From Polydactylus sextarius (taxonomy: Eukaryota; Chordata; Actinopteri; Polynemidae), in the NCBI GenBank assembly GCA_016801845.1, contig CM028931.1:15204305-15268304 (forward strand): DNA of 64,000 nt, given 5' to 3'. The position numbers and the translations under genes were made by a program. Below, piece by piece: positions 13,081 to 25,570 of the stretch. The notes beneath the pieces were generated by a model that was given only the letters and a program-made list of their open reading frames with translations, searched no databases and was not told where the DNA came from. The stretch's first letter is position 1, and each line of letters starts with the position of its first letter.

Positions 13081-13892
13081 TGTTACATATAGCTCCTGCT
13101 AAGCTAAATAAATTATATGACCCCTTTAATGGGTCACGATATTGACGTGTGATTTGCCTGTGACAAGACGTATAACGTCTCACTTGTTAACCACTAATAA
13201 AGCTCAAAATATCACTTTTTCCCCCCTGATCATTCAGACAGAGCAGACAATCCAATGAAAAAGGTTCAGCTGTTTTGCATCTTTGATTAAAAGAAGAAAA
13301 AAAAAGCACTTAAAGAATTAAAGTGGGGCTCAGGATCCTGTCTACCAAATAGATCTGAGGGTGAATCATTCAGAGTGAAAGCTTTCCAACAGTGGCAGTA
13401 GTTTTATAACAATAATAATAATAATAATAATAGCTCAGTGCAGAGAAAAGACCTTTCATAATAGGTTACATCATGAGCACTCAATCCAATTATTACACCC
13501 CCCCCAAAATAAAAAAAAACCTATTGTGCCGCCGTCGTGTTCTCCTCAAATTTGCAAACAGATTACAGATTATCGCTGACAATGAGTCATCGTCCGGCGA
13601 GCGCATAATCAACATAGCTGATTGAAAAAAAAAAAAAAAATGTTTAAAGGGTTCGCTACAAAAGAAACAGAATCCCAGTAGAGCTGGATATAAAATGTAA
13701 ATTTATAGCTCACCTCCTCCTCCTCCTCCTCCTCTTCTCCTTTTGTAGCAAAAGCCTATTTTTCCATTTCTAAATTTTCCACAGCTACGCAAAAAAATGG
13801 GTTCACGCTCTAAGGCTGGAATCATTCTGGAAATCCTCGTCCTTGGCTGGTTTGATACAAAAAAACTCTCTCTCCTTTTCTCTCTTTTCTAC

Positions 13893-14800
13893 TTTAAAGT
13901 GACGGTCCAGAGTAACATGAACCCAGAGTCTATTTCACCACAAATACGAGTCAAACTCCACCTCAAGAGATATGTTAAGTTGGTTGAAGTAATATCCAGT
14001 TTTACCGTCTTTTGTTTTCACAACCAAATAGTTAACAATGAAAGTAAATGGGGCAGCCAGCCAAACGTATCTAAATTGTCATTTTTTAACCACTAATAAA
14101 GCTCAAAATATCACTTCACTTCAGCAGTAGCATGAATAGGGTCCCTACACATAAACTGAAGTACTGATAACTTAGTAAAAGTTGTTCCAGATCAGCAGAT
14201 TCATCATTTTCCCATAGTCATCAAGTGTTATATTATTTATCACCAGTTGTTATGAAAACAAGATGTTGTGTAAGTCTTGTAAAACAGTGTTTTAAATAAA
14301 CTTTCAGTTCACTTTCTAAGCTATCAGTACTCCAGTTTATGAAAGTAAATGGGGCAGCCAGCCAAACATATCTAAATTGATGTTTTTTAACCACTAATAA
14401 AGCTCAAAATATCACTTTACTTCAGCAGTAGCATGAATAGGGTCCCTACACATAAACTGAAGGTGATGAAGGGTGTTCCTGATCAGCAGATTCATCATTT
14501 TTCGGATGTATCCGTGAAGAATGAGAAAAATGATGAATCTGCTGATCTGGAACACCCTTCAACAAGTCGTTGGTCTTGTAAAACCATCTTTTTAATAAAC
14601 TCTCAGTTCACTTGTTAAGTTAAAGGTACATTTGGCTGGCTGCCCCATTTACTTTCATTCTTAACTATTGTTGTGAAAACAAAAGACGGTAAAACTCGAT
14701 ATTACTTCAACCAACTTAACACATCTCTTGAGGGGGAGTTTGACTCGTTGTCATGGTGACAAAGACCCTGGGTTAAAATGACTCGGGACCATCACTTTAA
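13893..14800. repeat. family A fold-back element (copy A4) with both termini
   Basis: Both ends are visible and inverted: TTTAAAGTGACGGTCCAGAG at 13893 and GGGACCATCACTTTAA ending at 14800. The interior holds two rounds of arm and palindrome. Useful for defining the family boundary. Confidence 0.9.
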
Positions 14801-15300
14801 ATGAACCAGTAACAAGAAATAAGAAGAAAAAGTCCCTTTGGAAATAAGTCAAAACTGCTAAAAGAAACCAGATAACGATTTGGAGAAATGAGCCGCTACT
14901 ATTACTACTATAACTTCTGCTGCTATGTTCCAAAAAAAGAAAAATAAGCCTCACGTCAACAATCTCTGAAGTGGATCTTATTGTGAGAAAAAGGTCGTTG
15001 TGACTAATATTTGACCTATCGGATAGAAAATATATGGAGAATAAAACCAAGATTGACAAATACTGAAATTTCCCCAAAGTAGAAGGAAGTGAGTGGGTGA
15101 AATTTTTAAATTTTTTTTTTTTTGGGTCAGATCCTTTTTCTTAAACATCTGTGTTCGATTTTTACACGAAATTTTCCTTCTCTGTGACGAGTTGAGGTGA
15201 AAGAAATCCTTCAAAATAAAAGTCGTCTCGGGGGGAAAGTTTATAGTTTGGTTTTTGTTCCGTTTTGACCGTTTTTCTCCTTTTTAATTCTGTTAGTTTG
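14800..15300. other. no gene seen
   Basis: A/T-rich with a T-run at 15110-15123. Minus-strand frames of 78 and 108 residues here overlap family A sequence or low-complexity DNA. Confidence 0.4.
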
Positions 15301-15560
15301 AGTTAATTTTTTTGCTAGTTTTGTCTCGACTCGACTCAGTTTGGTACCAGTGACGTCGTTTACCTCCTCTGCTGCGCAAAACATCAGTAAACATTAATGG
15401 GGGACGTGGAGGAGATGTTATACTTGTTAGTTTACAACGATGACGATATTTTAGTTTAGTCTCAGATCGATTTTTCCTGGACAGAGTAGGAACTAAAAAA
15501 AGTAGCTGGTACCAGGAACTAGCACCAAGTAGAAAACACTAGAAACTGAGTAGACCCACA
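15300..15560 (+). repeat. family E element
   Basis: Carries GTAGCTGGTACCAGGAACTA and AGCACCAAGTAGAAAACACT. The reverse complement recurs at about 54100-54250 and 56405-56720, and a direct copy at 62820-62940. Confidence 0.75.
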
Positions 15561-15639
15561 CGTGACTGTTTAGACCAACACCACCATGTCTGAGGGTGGA
15601 TGTTGCTCCATCTTAAAGGTGGATGATGGAGAAACTTTA

Positions 15640-15955
15640 GTTGTTTAGTTCAGACTCATTCGTCGTCTATGAAGATTGTTGTAGCTCCATGTTTTAAAGT
15701 GCTGGATAAACTTCATCATATTCTTCTGTTTTATTAACATGTACTTGTACTTTTACTTTCTACACTTAACTACATTTACTTATAGATTACTGTCATACTG
15801 AAGTACAGTAAATACTAGATACTTTAAGACTTTTACTGGAGAATCATTCTAGTGACGACTTGAACTTTGGTCGAGTGTCTGTACTTCTACTCTAGTGTCT
15901 GTACTTCTACTCTGGTGTCTGTATTTCTACTCTAGTGTCTGTACTTCTACTATAG
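15640..15955 (+). repeat. family D element (copy D1), four tandem 20-bp units at its end
   Basis: Shares about 230 bp of near-identical sequence with 39530-39762 (CATTCGTCGTCTATGAAGAT through GAACTTTGGTCGAGTGTCTG). It then has four GTGTCTGTACTTCTACTCTA units, where the other copy has about 14. Confidence 0.85.
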
Positions 15956-16157
15956 TAAAACTAGAAAAAAAGTCACTTTCACTGACAATATCTCAACATG
16001 TGTGTCTCTTAAACTTTGGTGACACTGAAACAGTCGAGTCATCGTTCTCTGTGTGTTGATTTGCTGACTCAGGAAGAGTTTAGAAATAATATGACATAGG
16101 TTTTTTTTTTTTTTTTTTAAATAATATTTCCTCTATGTGTGTGTTCAGTGTCTGAGG

Positions 16158-16343
16158 ATGTCCAAGCGGAGCCTGTTTAATCGCCTGGTGCCGTGCCGCT
16201 GCTTGCGGGGTGAGGAGGAGGCGGTAACGTCGTTGGACTACTCCCACTGCAGCCTGGAGGCCGTTCCTAAGGAGATCTTTAGCTTTGAGAAGACCCTGCA
16301 GGAACTCTACCTCGATGCCAACCAGATCGAGGAGCTGCCTAAA
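16158..16343 (+). CDS. erbin: erbin exon 1 (first coding exon): membrane-anchoring N-terminus and first LRR
   Basis: The exon probably begins at 16149, after a T-rich tract and TTCAG, so a non-coding 5' exon must lie upstream. The ATG at 16158 starts MSKRSLFNRLVPCRCLRG. Cys13 and Cys15 match the two cysteines of mammalian erbin reported as palmitoylated and needed for membrane targeting. The rest (DYSHCSLEAVPKEIF, LYLDANQIEELPK) is the first leucine-rich repeat. The exon ends in phase 0 before gtaaga at 16344. A family B repeat begins about 26 nt beyond this donor. Confidence 0.93.
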
Positions 16344-19300
16344 GTAAGACACGTACAGGAACTGATCAGAGCAACTAGTCGACTTCACAAACCATTTGTG
16401 AGTCTCAGACGCTGTTGTTGATCATCAGCGACTTGTTGTTCCATGATCTAGAGTCTCAACAACTGGTCTGAGACCTGTAGTGTTCACACTACAAGACTTG
16501 TCAGTGATTGACTCCCGATCACACCGTGACGTCACCAAACTCTACGTCTGGTCACGTGAACTAGACAGGATGTAGCCGCTGCTTCTCACCGTGATTTACA
16601 GACGTTTATTGTTGAGGAGGAAACAGGAAGTAGAGACGTTTAGATGTAAAAAACACATGAAAACAATCTTGTTACTGGTTGATCGGATCCTCCAGGATTT
16701 AATGACGTTACAATCACAACTATTAACACTAATTCAACCAATGGTTGTGGATTTTCCTGAGGTCTTTGACTGGTGACTACCTATAGCAGCTACAGTTGAG
16801 GAGACTGTTACTAAACCGCTAAACCGGCGTGTAAACATCACCATGGCAACACGCTGGTTTTCATGGTGGAGCTGAAACCAGCAGCAGACCTCCCCGGTAC
16901 CGGGTAACATCTGGATCAGACGCGGGGAGTTTGTAGAAACTGAAACTGAAACAAAAACCTGTTAAAAAAGTTTGCTAACACCAAGTATCACTAGCGTTGA
17001 CTGTTATTAACACTTAACATTGCTAACTCTCGGATCGCTAACATTTAGCATCAGTAGCACTTAGCATCGCTTAGCGTTTAAGATCGGTAACACTTCACAC
17101 TGCAAACTCTTAGCGTCATTAACGTTTAGCATCGCTAGCACTTAGCATCGTTAACGTTTAAGATCGGTAACACTCCACATTGCAAACTCAGCATCTCTAA
17201 TGTTTAACGTTGGTAACATTTAACACTGCTAACTCTTGATATCGCTAACATTTAGCATCGCTAGTTCTTAGCACTGCTAGAGCTTAACGTCGGTAACAGT
17301 TCTCGGCATTGCTAACATTTAGCATCACAAGTGTTTAGCATTGCTAGCGTTTAATGACAGTAACACTTATCATTGCTAACATTTAGCATCGTTAGCTCTT
17401 CAAACGTGGTTGTGAGTGAATCAGTGAGACGGCAGCAGCATTTATCTCACATCCCTCCTCTGATTGGCTGTCGCTCTTTGTCAGTCTCTTCAGACTCCTC
17501 CAGTTTTCTAACATGACAGATCCAGTCCCGGTCTCAGACCAGGTCCCGACGGCCTCTGATGGAGTCGTTAGGGCTGTTCACACATTATGATCATTAACTA
17601 ATGATTCACCAACCATCAAAGGACCAAGTCCACCAGACACCACCACTGGAGATTGTTGAAGTCGACTAGGGTCAACTAGGGTTTAAAGTGACATCTCTGT
17701 TCTGACGTCCTCCTTGTTTTTCTAATGTTCTCAGTGAGTTTCTCAATAGACGACTTCCTCTTGTTGCTCCACAACAGGACAAACAATGATTTTACTTGTT
17801 TTTACCAATTCAAAGTTCATAAAATAAGTATTTTACATCTGTTGTTATCAACTAAAGCTTTTATTTTGAAGTTTGGAGATAAAGTCTTGTCTATGCCGCC
17901 ATCTTTTTTCATCAACTCTCAGCCAAACGCTAAAATGTTTCTCTTGTTTGTGTTGTTTTTTTTTTTTTTTTCCCCCCACCAGCAACTGTTTAACTGCCAG
18001 TTACTCCACCGACTGAGCATGCCAGATAATGACCTGACGGTGTTGCCGGCAGCCATCGCGAACCTCATCAATCTCAGGGAGCTTGACGTCAGCAAAAACA
18101 GTAAGAAACACAACTGCTGCTCGTTTTTTTCGCTGTACGCGCCGGCCTTTTTTCCCTTCAGAAAGGCTTCTCTCAGGTCAGACGTACCGTGTGACTGACA
18201 GCTTCAACCAGTCATTTAAAACTGTTCGTCAAGCTCACGTTGCAGAGGCACGAAAACTGACCACAGGCGCCTGTTCGATTCAACGACCTGTGAAGTTCAA
18301 AGGTGTTATATATATATATACTGTCTTAATTATCTGTGTGACATCTGTCAGCGAGCAGAAGAAGAAGAAGGTAAAAGGGGAAAAAAAAAACTGTGCCAGG
18401 AAATATCTTTGTCAGAGTTTTGATGTGTCGTTAGCTGTGTTTCGTCACGTCACAATAGAGCATGAGTGGAAATCTCAAGTCAAAAAGGTCTATTTCATCA
18501 CGAATGCAAGTCAAACACCCCCTCAAGAGATATTTTACGTTGGTTGAGGTCTTTTGTTTTCACAACCAAATAGTTAATAATGAAAGTTAATGGGGCAGCC
18601 AGCCAAACGTATCTAAAATGTAGTTTTTTTAACCACTAATAAAGCTCAAAATATCACTTCACTTCAGCAGTAGCATGAAAAAGGTCCCTACACATAAACT
18701 GGAAGACGAAGGGTGTTCCAGATCAGCAGATTCATCATTTTCCTGAACAACAGGCTGATTTATCTGTGAAGAGCGCGAGAAAATGATGAATCTGCTGATC
18801 TGGAACACCCTTCGTCACCAGTGGTAGAGGTACCAGAGATACTGAAGTACTGATAACTAAGACTGTTTTACAAGACTTACCCAATGTCTTGTTTTCACAA
18901 CAACTGGTGATGAAGGGTGATCCACATCAGCAGATTCATCATTTTTCTCACTGTTCATGGACACATTGATCTGTTGTTCAGAAAAATTATGAATCTGCTG
19001 ATCTGGAACACCCTTCACTTCAGTCTATTCATTTATTAGTGGTTCGACTCTATTCTTTATTAGTGGTTAAAAAATGACAATTTAGATACGTTTGGCTGGC
19101 TGCCCCATTTACTTTCATTGTTAACTATTTTGTTATGAAAACAAAAGACGGTTCAAACTCGATATTACTTCAACCAACATAACATTTGACCCTTATTCGT
19201 GGTGAAATTCAAATTACGCTGGACCATCATGTCTTGATGTCAGTAAGTGGAAATCTCAAGATGAGATGCGATGATAAAAGTCAGGACGAGGACGAGCCCA

Positions 19301-22300
19301 GACCTGCGAGATGGTAGATGCCGTGTTCGCATGTGAGCGACTATCAGACAAAACCGTGAATATCAGCGAGAGGACGCCTCGACCCAGATCGTCTCGTTAG
19401 ATGATAAACATGAAGCGATTAGGAGCTTTGGACAAGGAGTCCCCTACTTTTAAAAAAGTCCCCGTGTTTGTGCTGCCTGAACAAAAACAAAACAAACAAA
19501 AATAGCTGCAGAAAAAGCCAGAAGGTTTCGACGGCTCTAATAAAACCAGCTGCACACACAGGATCAGTCAGGTGACTGTGCTATTTTTGAGGCATGAAAG
19601 GTTTTTTTCATCGCATCCTGTTGCATATCACATCAGTCTCAGTGTTAAGAGCCAATCCACCACCACTTCTCGTAGAGTTGAGGTGAAAACGTTCCTCTGC
19701 TTCACCGTCACACGTCGTCAGAAGTCGTCGCTAGTCGCTATGTTAAAGACGACGCTGCGAGTCTCCGTCTCCGACAGGACGACGACAAACAAACAAAGAT
19801 GGCGTCTACAGACTCGTTTGTGTCCGTCGAGTCGGCGACGGATTAAAAACTGACGAGATGTTCGTTTACATTAATCTAGAGTTTATCGTTAATAAAGAGT
19901 CCTGGTATCAGACGAATGGAAAGGAGAAAACTAGCGATCGCTAAGCTAACGCTAACATTAACCAGCAGTATTGTTTAGCGGTTAGTTAGCAATAAGTTGG
20001 CTTAACAAGTTAAATTAGTTAAAACAATTGCATCCTTGTCCTGGTGCATGCTGGGAGATTTCTCATCCCTCCTTTCTACTAACGTGAACGTGCAAAACAG
20101 AGGGTTTGGAGCTAAGGGGTGGAAATTCGATTGGCTCAAAGTGCTGTGAAGCGGTGCAGGAATAAAAAAAAAAAAGAAAGGTTAAATAAAGGTGACTGTA
20201 ATATAAATGAGTGCAAGCAGACACAGACCAGATGAAAACGAGCGGCGAAAGGATGTGGTGGAGAGGTGCGTGTGCAGCGTTGACATTAAAAGCAGCTTAT
20301 CCCTCCTCTGCGTTAAGTGTTTGTGGACGCAGAATTAAAGTGGGTGAAAATAAACCTCGAGTCTCGAAAACCTCTGTCACGTCCTCTTTTTTTTTTTTTT
20401 TTTTTTTTTCGTGACAACTCGCAGACTTTCCCTCCTTCTTCCTCTCCTCCTCTTTTATTGTGTCACCTCAAACGCTCCTCTCCGACGTTGTTTACAGAGA
20501 AGAAAAGGTGCTCGCGCGCGGTTCGGGACGGAGAGTCTTTCCTGCTTGTACTCACGCACCACCTGTGTTTAACATTCGCCAAAGCTTCTTCAAATCTCTT
20601 AAAACACCAACACTCGCTTCCCTGACAGCTAGTAATAAAACACTTGAGCTACAGACACTGCAGATGTGTAATCGCCGGTTGTAATCTGTGTTTTTTTTTT
20701 TCCTCTATCTCCCTCCAGGTATCCAGGAGTTTCCAGAAAACATCAAGAACTGTAAAGTCCTAGCTAGTATAGAAGCCAGCGTGAACCCCATATCCAAGTG
20801 AGTGCACTATAAAAATGCGTCCAACGGTTTTTTTGTGTGTGCATGCGTAATTTGTGTTTTTGTGTGTGTTGTCAGGCTCCCAGAAGGCTTCACCCAGCTT
20901 CTGAGCCTGACGGAGCTCTACCTGAACGATGCCTTTTTGGAGTTTCTGCCCGCCAGCTTTGGCAGGTCAGTCTGTTCTCTGCTTTGGATCAGGATGAAAT
21001 TTGTTTCTGTACAAACTGAGCACTCGAGAGTATTAAAGCCGAGTCGTATAATGCAAAACCCTGTTCACCTTGTCGTTGCGTGGTGAATAAAAACAACAGT
21101 TTGCTTTGTCGAACAGATAAAACCAGAACCATGAACACCTCATCTCCACCTCCTCTACGTGTAAAACCTAAAACTAAAAACAGCAAACATACTCACTTTT
21201 ACAGGACGATAGCTTTGTACAATTAATCACATTATTACAGCTAACTTAAAGTGACAGTACAGAGGAATTTGAACCAAGTCACAAGTCAAACACCCCCTCG
21301 AGATATTTTACGTTGGTTGAAGTAATATCGAGTTTGACTGTTTTTTCTAAATAGTTTACAATGAAAGTAAATGGGGCAGCCAGCCAAACGTATCTTTATT
21401 GTCATTTTTTAACCACTAATAAAGCTCAAAATATCACTTCACTTCAGCAGTAGCATGAATAGGGTCCCTACACATAAACTGAAGTACTGATAACTTAGTA
21501 AGTGAACTGAGAGTTTATTAAAAACACTGTTTTACAAGACTTACCCAACGTCTTGTTTTCACAACAACTGGTGATTAAGGGTGTTCCAGATCAGCAGATT
21601 CATGATTTTCCTGAACAACCGGCCGATGTGTCAGTGAAGAGCGAGGAAAATGATGAATCTGCTGATTTGGAACACCTTTCGCATTGTTTTAGATCAGCAG
21701 ATTCGTCATTCGACTCAACACTTAAACTGAAGGACTGATAACGTCACAGACAAATCAGCCTGTTGTTCAGGAAAATCATGAATCTTTCTTTGTTGTTTTC
21801 ATAACAACTGGTGATGAAGGTTGTTCCAGATCAGCAGATTCATCACATTTCTCGCTCTTCGTGGACACATTGATCTGTTTTTCAGAAAAATGATGAATCT
21901 GCTGATCCGGAACACCCTTCACCACCTTTAGTTTATGTGTATTGACCCTATTCATGCTACTGCTGAAGTGAAGTGATATTTTGAGCTTTATTAGTGGTTA
22001 AAAAATGACAATTTAGATACGTTTGGCTGGCTGCCCCATTTACTTTCATTGTTAACTATTTGGTTGTAAAAACAAAAGACGGTAAAACTTTATTACTTCA
22101 ACCAACGTGAAATATCTCTTGAGGGGGGGAAATAACTTTAACATGTTATGTATCGCTGCTAGTTGAGCTAAATCAACTCTGACATATAACGTGTCTGTAC
22201 AGTTAAAACCATGTAAAGAATCCTCGCCGCGGTGAAATGTTAAAAACGTCAAAACATGTCAGGTACGTGACAGAACGACAGGAACGAAGGTGAAACCACC

Positions 22301-25193
22301 CAGTCGAAGATTTCCCTACAGCTGGGGCGCCGCTTTATTTACAATCATCACGACGTATTTATCGTACGAGGTGTTTCCGTCATCGTTTATGTTTTTGTTG
22401 TTGTTGTTTGCAGTTTACACAACACTTTTTTTTTTTTTTTCCCCGCATCGAGTCGTGTGATTACACAAAACACGTGAAGCGAAGCGTTCACACGGGTCTT
22501 TAGCCCCATTTCCTCCTCCTCTTCATCTTCGTCTTCCTCTGCTTCTGTGTGGCCAACAGATAATTAATCGCGCGCTTTTTTTTTTTTTTTTTTTTTTTCC
22601 CCGTCACGTAGCTTCACATCATTAGCGGGCAGGAAATCCAGCGACGGCTAACGAAGTAATTAAACTTTTGCTTCGGTTGCAGGTTGACTAAGCTACAGAT
22701 CTTGGAGCTGAGGGAGAACCAGCTAAAAATGTTGCCAAAGTAAGTATTTATTTATTTATTTATTTATTTATTTCTCTGGTAATATTCTCCGTCTTTTCCA
22801 AGCCGATCTGATCAGATCGAACCAGATCGGAGACGGGTGGGAGGGGAGGGAGAAATAAAGGAGCAGTGTCATGTTTGTGTCCTGAAGCGTGTCATGAATT
22901 TTCACCATTACTTCCTCTCACACAACACAACCTCTGACTGGAGTATTAAATTCCACAGTGTTACATAAGAGACATCTCCCCCCCTCCCCCTTTCATTCCC
23001 ATCCACTCACACACATTTTAAACTCGACTGCTTGCTGCGACAGGTTTTATAATCCTCTTCTGAGACAGTGGTGAGGGGTTTGGAGACTGGAAGGAGAAGA
23101 AAAATGAAAATAAAAATGTCACGCGAATGTTTGAGAAAGCTCCAGGTGACTGGAGGTGCTTTCGCTTTCTGTCGTCGGTCACGCTTCAGTTGCTCTTTAC
23201 CATTTTCTCAGCCGAGCTGTGTTTTTTTTTTTTTTTTTGGGTCCTTCCTCCCCCTGGCCGAGTTTCCTTTTTAGTCATTTTCTTTTCACCCGCTGACTGA
23301 CTGATGTCTCTGTCTGTGTATGAAATGCAGAGCAGCTTCTTCTTCTTCTTCTTCTGTGTTTATGTGACAGAGGCCAGACCTGTTAAAGCCTGGAGCCTTG
23401 ACAAAAAAAAAAAAAAAAAAAAAATGCTGTTAAAGACGACGCAGCGAGTCACCGTGACGACCACACAAAGATGGCGTCCACAGACTCGTTTGTGTCCAAG
23501 TCGGTGAGGGATTAAAAACTGACAAGATGTTCGTTAACATTAATCTAGAGTTTATCGTTAATAAAGAGTCCTGGTATCAGATGAATGGAAAGTGAAAGCT
23601 AGTGATCGCTAACGCTAGCGTTAACCAGCGGTATTGATTAGCGGCTAGTTAGTGATAAGTTAGCTTAACAAGTTAAATGTATCTATCAGCTTAATAATTA
23701 AATCGCCAACTTTTTCGACAACTGCACCTTTGTCCTGGTGCATGATGGGAAATTTCTCGTCCCTCCTTCTTGTTTTGAAGTAGCTGGTCCTGGAACAGCT
23801 TAGTGTTAGCGATCGCTAAGCTAACGCTAACGTTATCGACCAGCAGTTAGTTAGCGACAAGTTAAATCCATTGATTAGTTTATTAATTGAATCGCTAACT
23901 TTTTTTAACAATTGCGTTCTTGTCCTGGTGCATGATGGGAAATTTCTCATCCCTCCTTCTTGGTTTGAAGTAGCTGGTCCTGGACCAGCTTCGACCCCTC
24001 ATTCTTCATCTAGAAGAGATTAGAGACAGATCGACCTTCTACTGACGTGAACAAGTGGAAAAGAGAGGGGGCGGAGCTAAGAAGAAGAAACGTGAGCTCA
24101 AACAAAAACCAGATGTTTCTGTTTTTTTTCTTTTTTTAAACAGCTGTTTATGTTGCTCACTACCTGAGGTCACTGATGAAGTCACTTTGTAGAAGAGCCA
24201 ACAATTTTTTTTTTTTTTTTTCCTTTGACAAAACACAAAGCTGGAAGCGTCGACGCGATTAACTCCTTCGATATCTCACCGAGCTGCTTTAAATCATATT
24301 TATGACTCGCGTCGGTGTCTGACGTTCTTATTTTTATGGGGAGAATCTCAAAACATAACACACACTTACATGGTGGTGGTGGTGGTGGTGGTGGTGGTGG
24401 TGGTGGTGGTCATGGGCCTCCACTTTTTCCATTATCCTGCTCAATCTCACTGGCAGCTTCACACAAACACAGCTCATCCTCAGCTTCATCCTCCATCTTC
24501 TTTTTTTTTTTTGCCCCTCCTCCTCCTGCTATCATCATGCGATCATTCAAGATATAATAAACAGTCTTAATAGGCTCGTTTACAAAAGTACAGCAGGGAA
24601 TGCCAGACCGGCCGTGACCTGAATGTGCAGAGAAAAGAAAAGAGAAAAAAAATAAAAATTCTGGAGCAAAGCTTTAAAAAGGGGGTGAAAAAAAAAAAAA
24701 AAAAAAAAGGCACATTTTCCATTATTCAAAGCATATTTCTGTCACGCATTGGGCCCTTAAGTGGTGTTTATTTCCCCTCGTGAATAAAAAAATATTCAGG
24801 GAAAGTAAATAAATAATAAATATAAAATGTAGAAGCACGTACGCGCTCAGAAATCACAAAACTGTTCAGTTTCTTTTTGGCACGTGGATCATATTTATTG
24901 TAATCGCTGCCTGTTTCCTTAGAGAGAAAGAGAGAGGAGGGGGGGGGGGGCAGCAGCTTAGTGGTTTGTGTCCAAGAAGTCGTATTTGAGTTATTTCTGT
25001 TTATTTCCTTAATGTCAGAATCTTCACTCCTTGTTTGTTCTCGGGGTTGTTGTTTTACAGAAGCATGCAGAAACTCACACAGCTGGAGAGGTTGGACCTG
25101 GGGAGTAATGAGTTCACTGAAGTGGTGAGTGTCTGTCTGTCTGTCTCTGTCTGTCTGTCTGTCTGTCTCTGTCTGTCTGTCTGTCTGTCTGTC

Positions 25194-25250
<57 letters not shown>

Positions 25251-25313
25251 GTCTGTCTGTCTCTGTCTCTGTCTGTCTGTCTGTCTCTATCTGTCTGTCT
25301 GTCTGTCTGTGTG

Positions 25314-25356
<43 letters not shown>

Positions 25357-25375
25357 GTCTGTCTGTCTGTCTCTG

Positions 25376-25418
<43 letters not shown>

Positions 25419-25537
25419 GTCTGTCTGTCTGTCTGTGTCTGTCTGTCTCTCTGTGTCTGTCTGTCTGTCTCTCTGTGTCTGTGTGTCTGTCTGTCTCTGT
25501 CTGTCTGTCTGTCTGTCTCTGTCTCTCTGTGTCTGTC

Positions 25538-25570
<33 letters not shown>

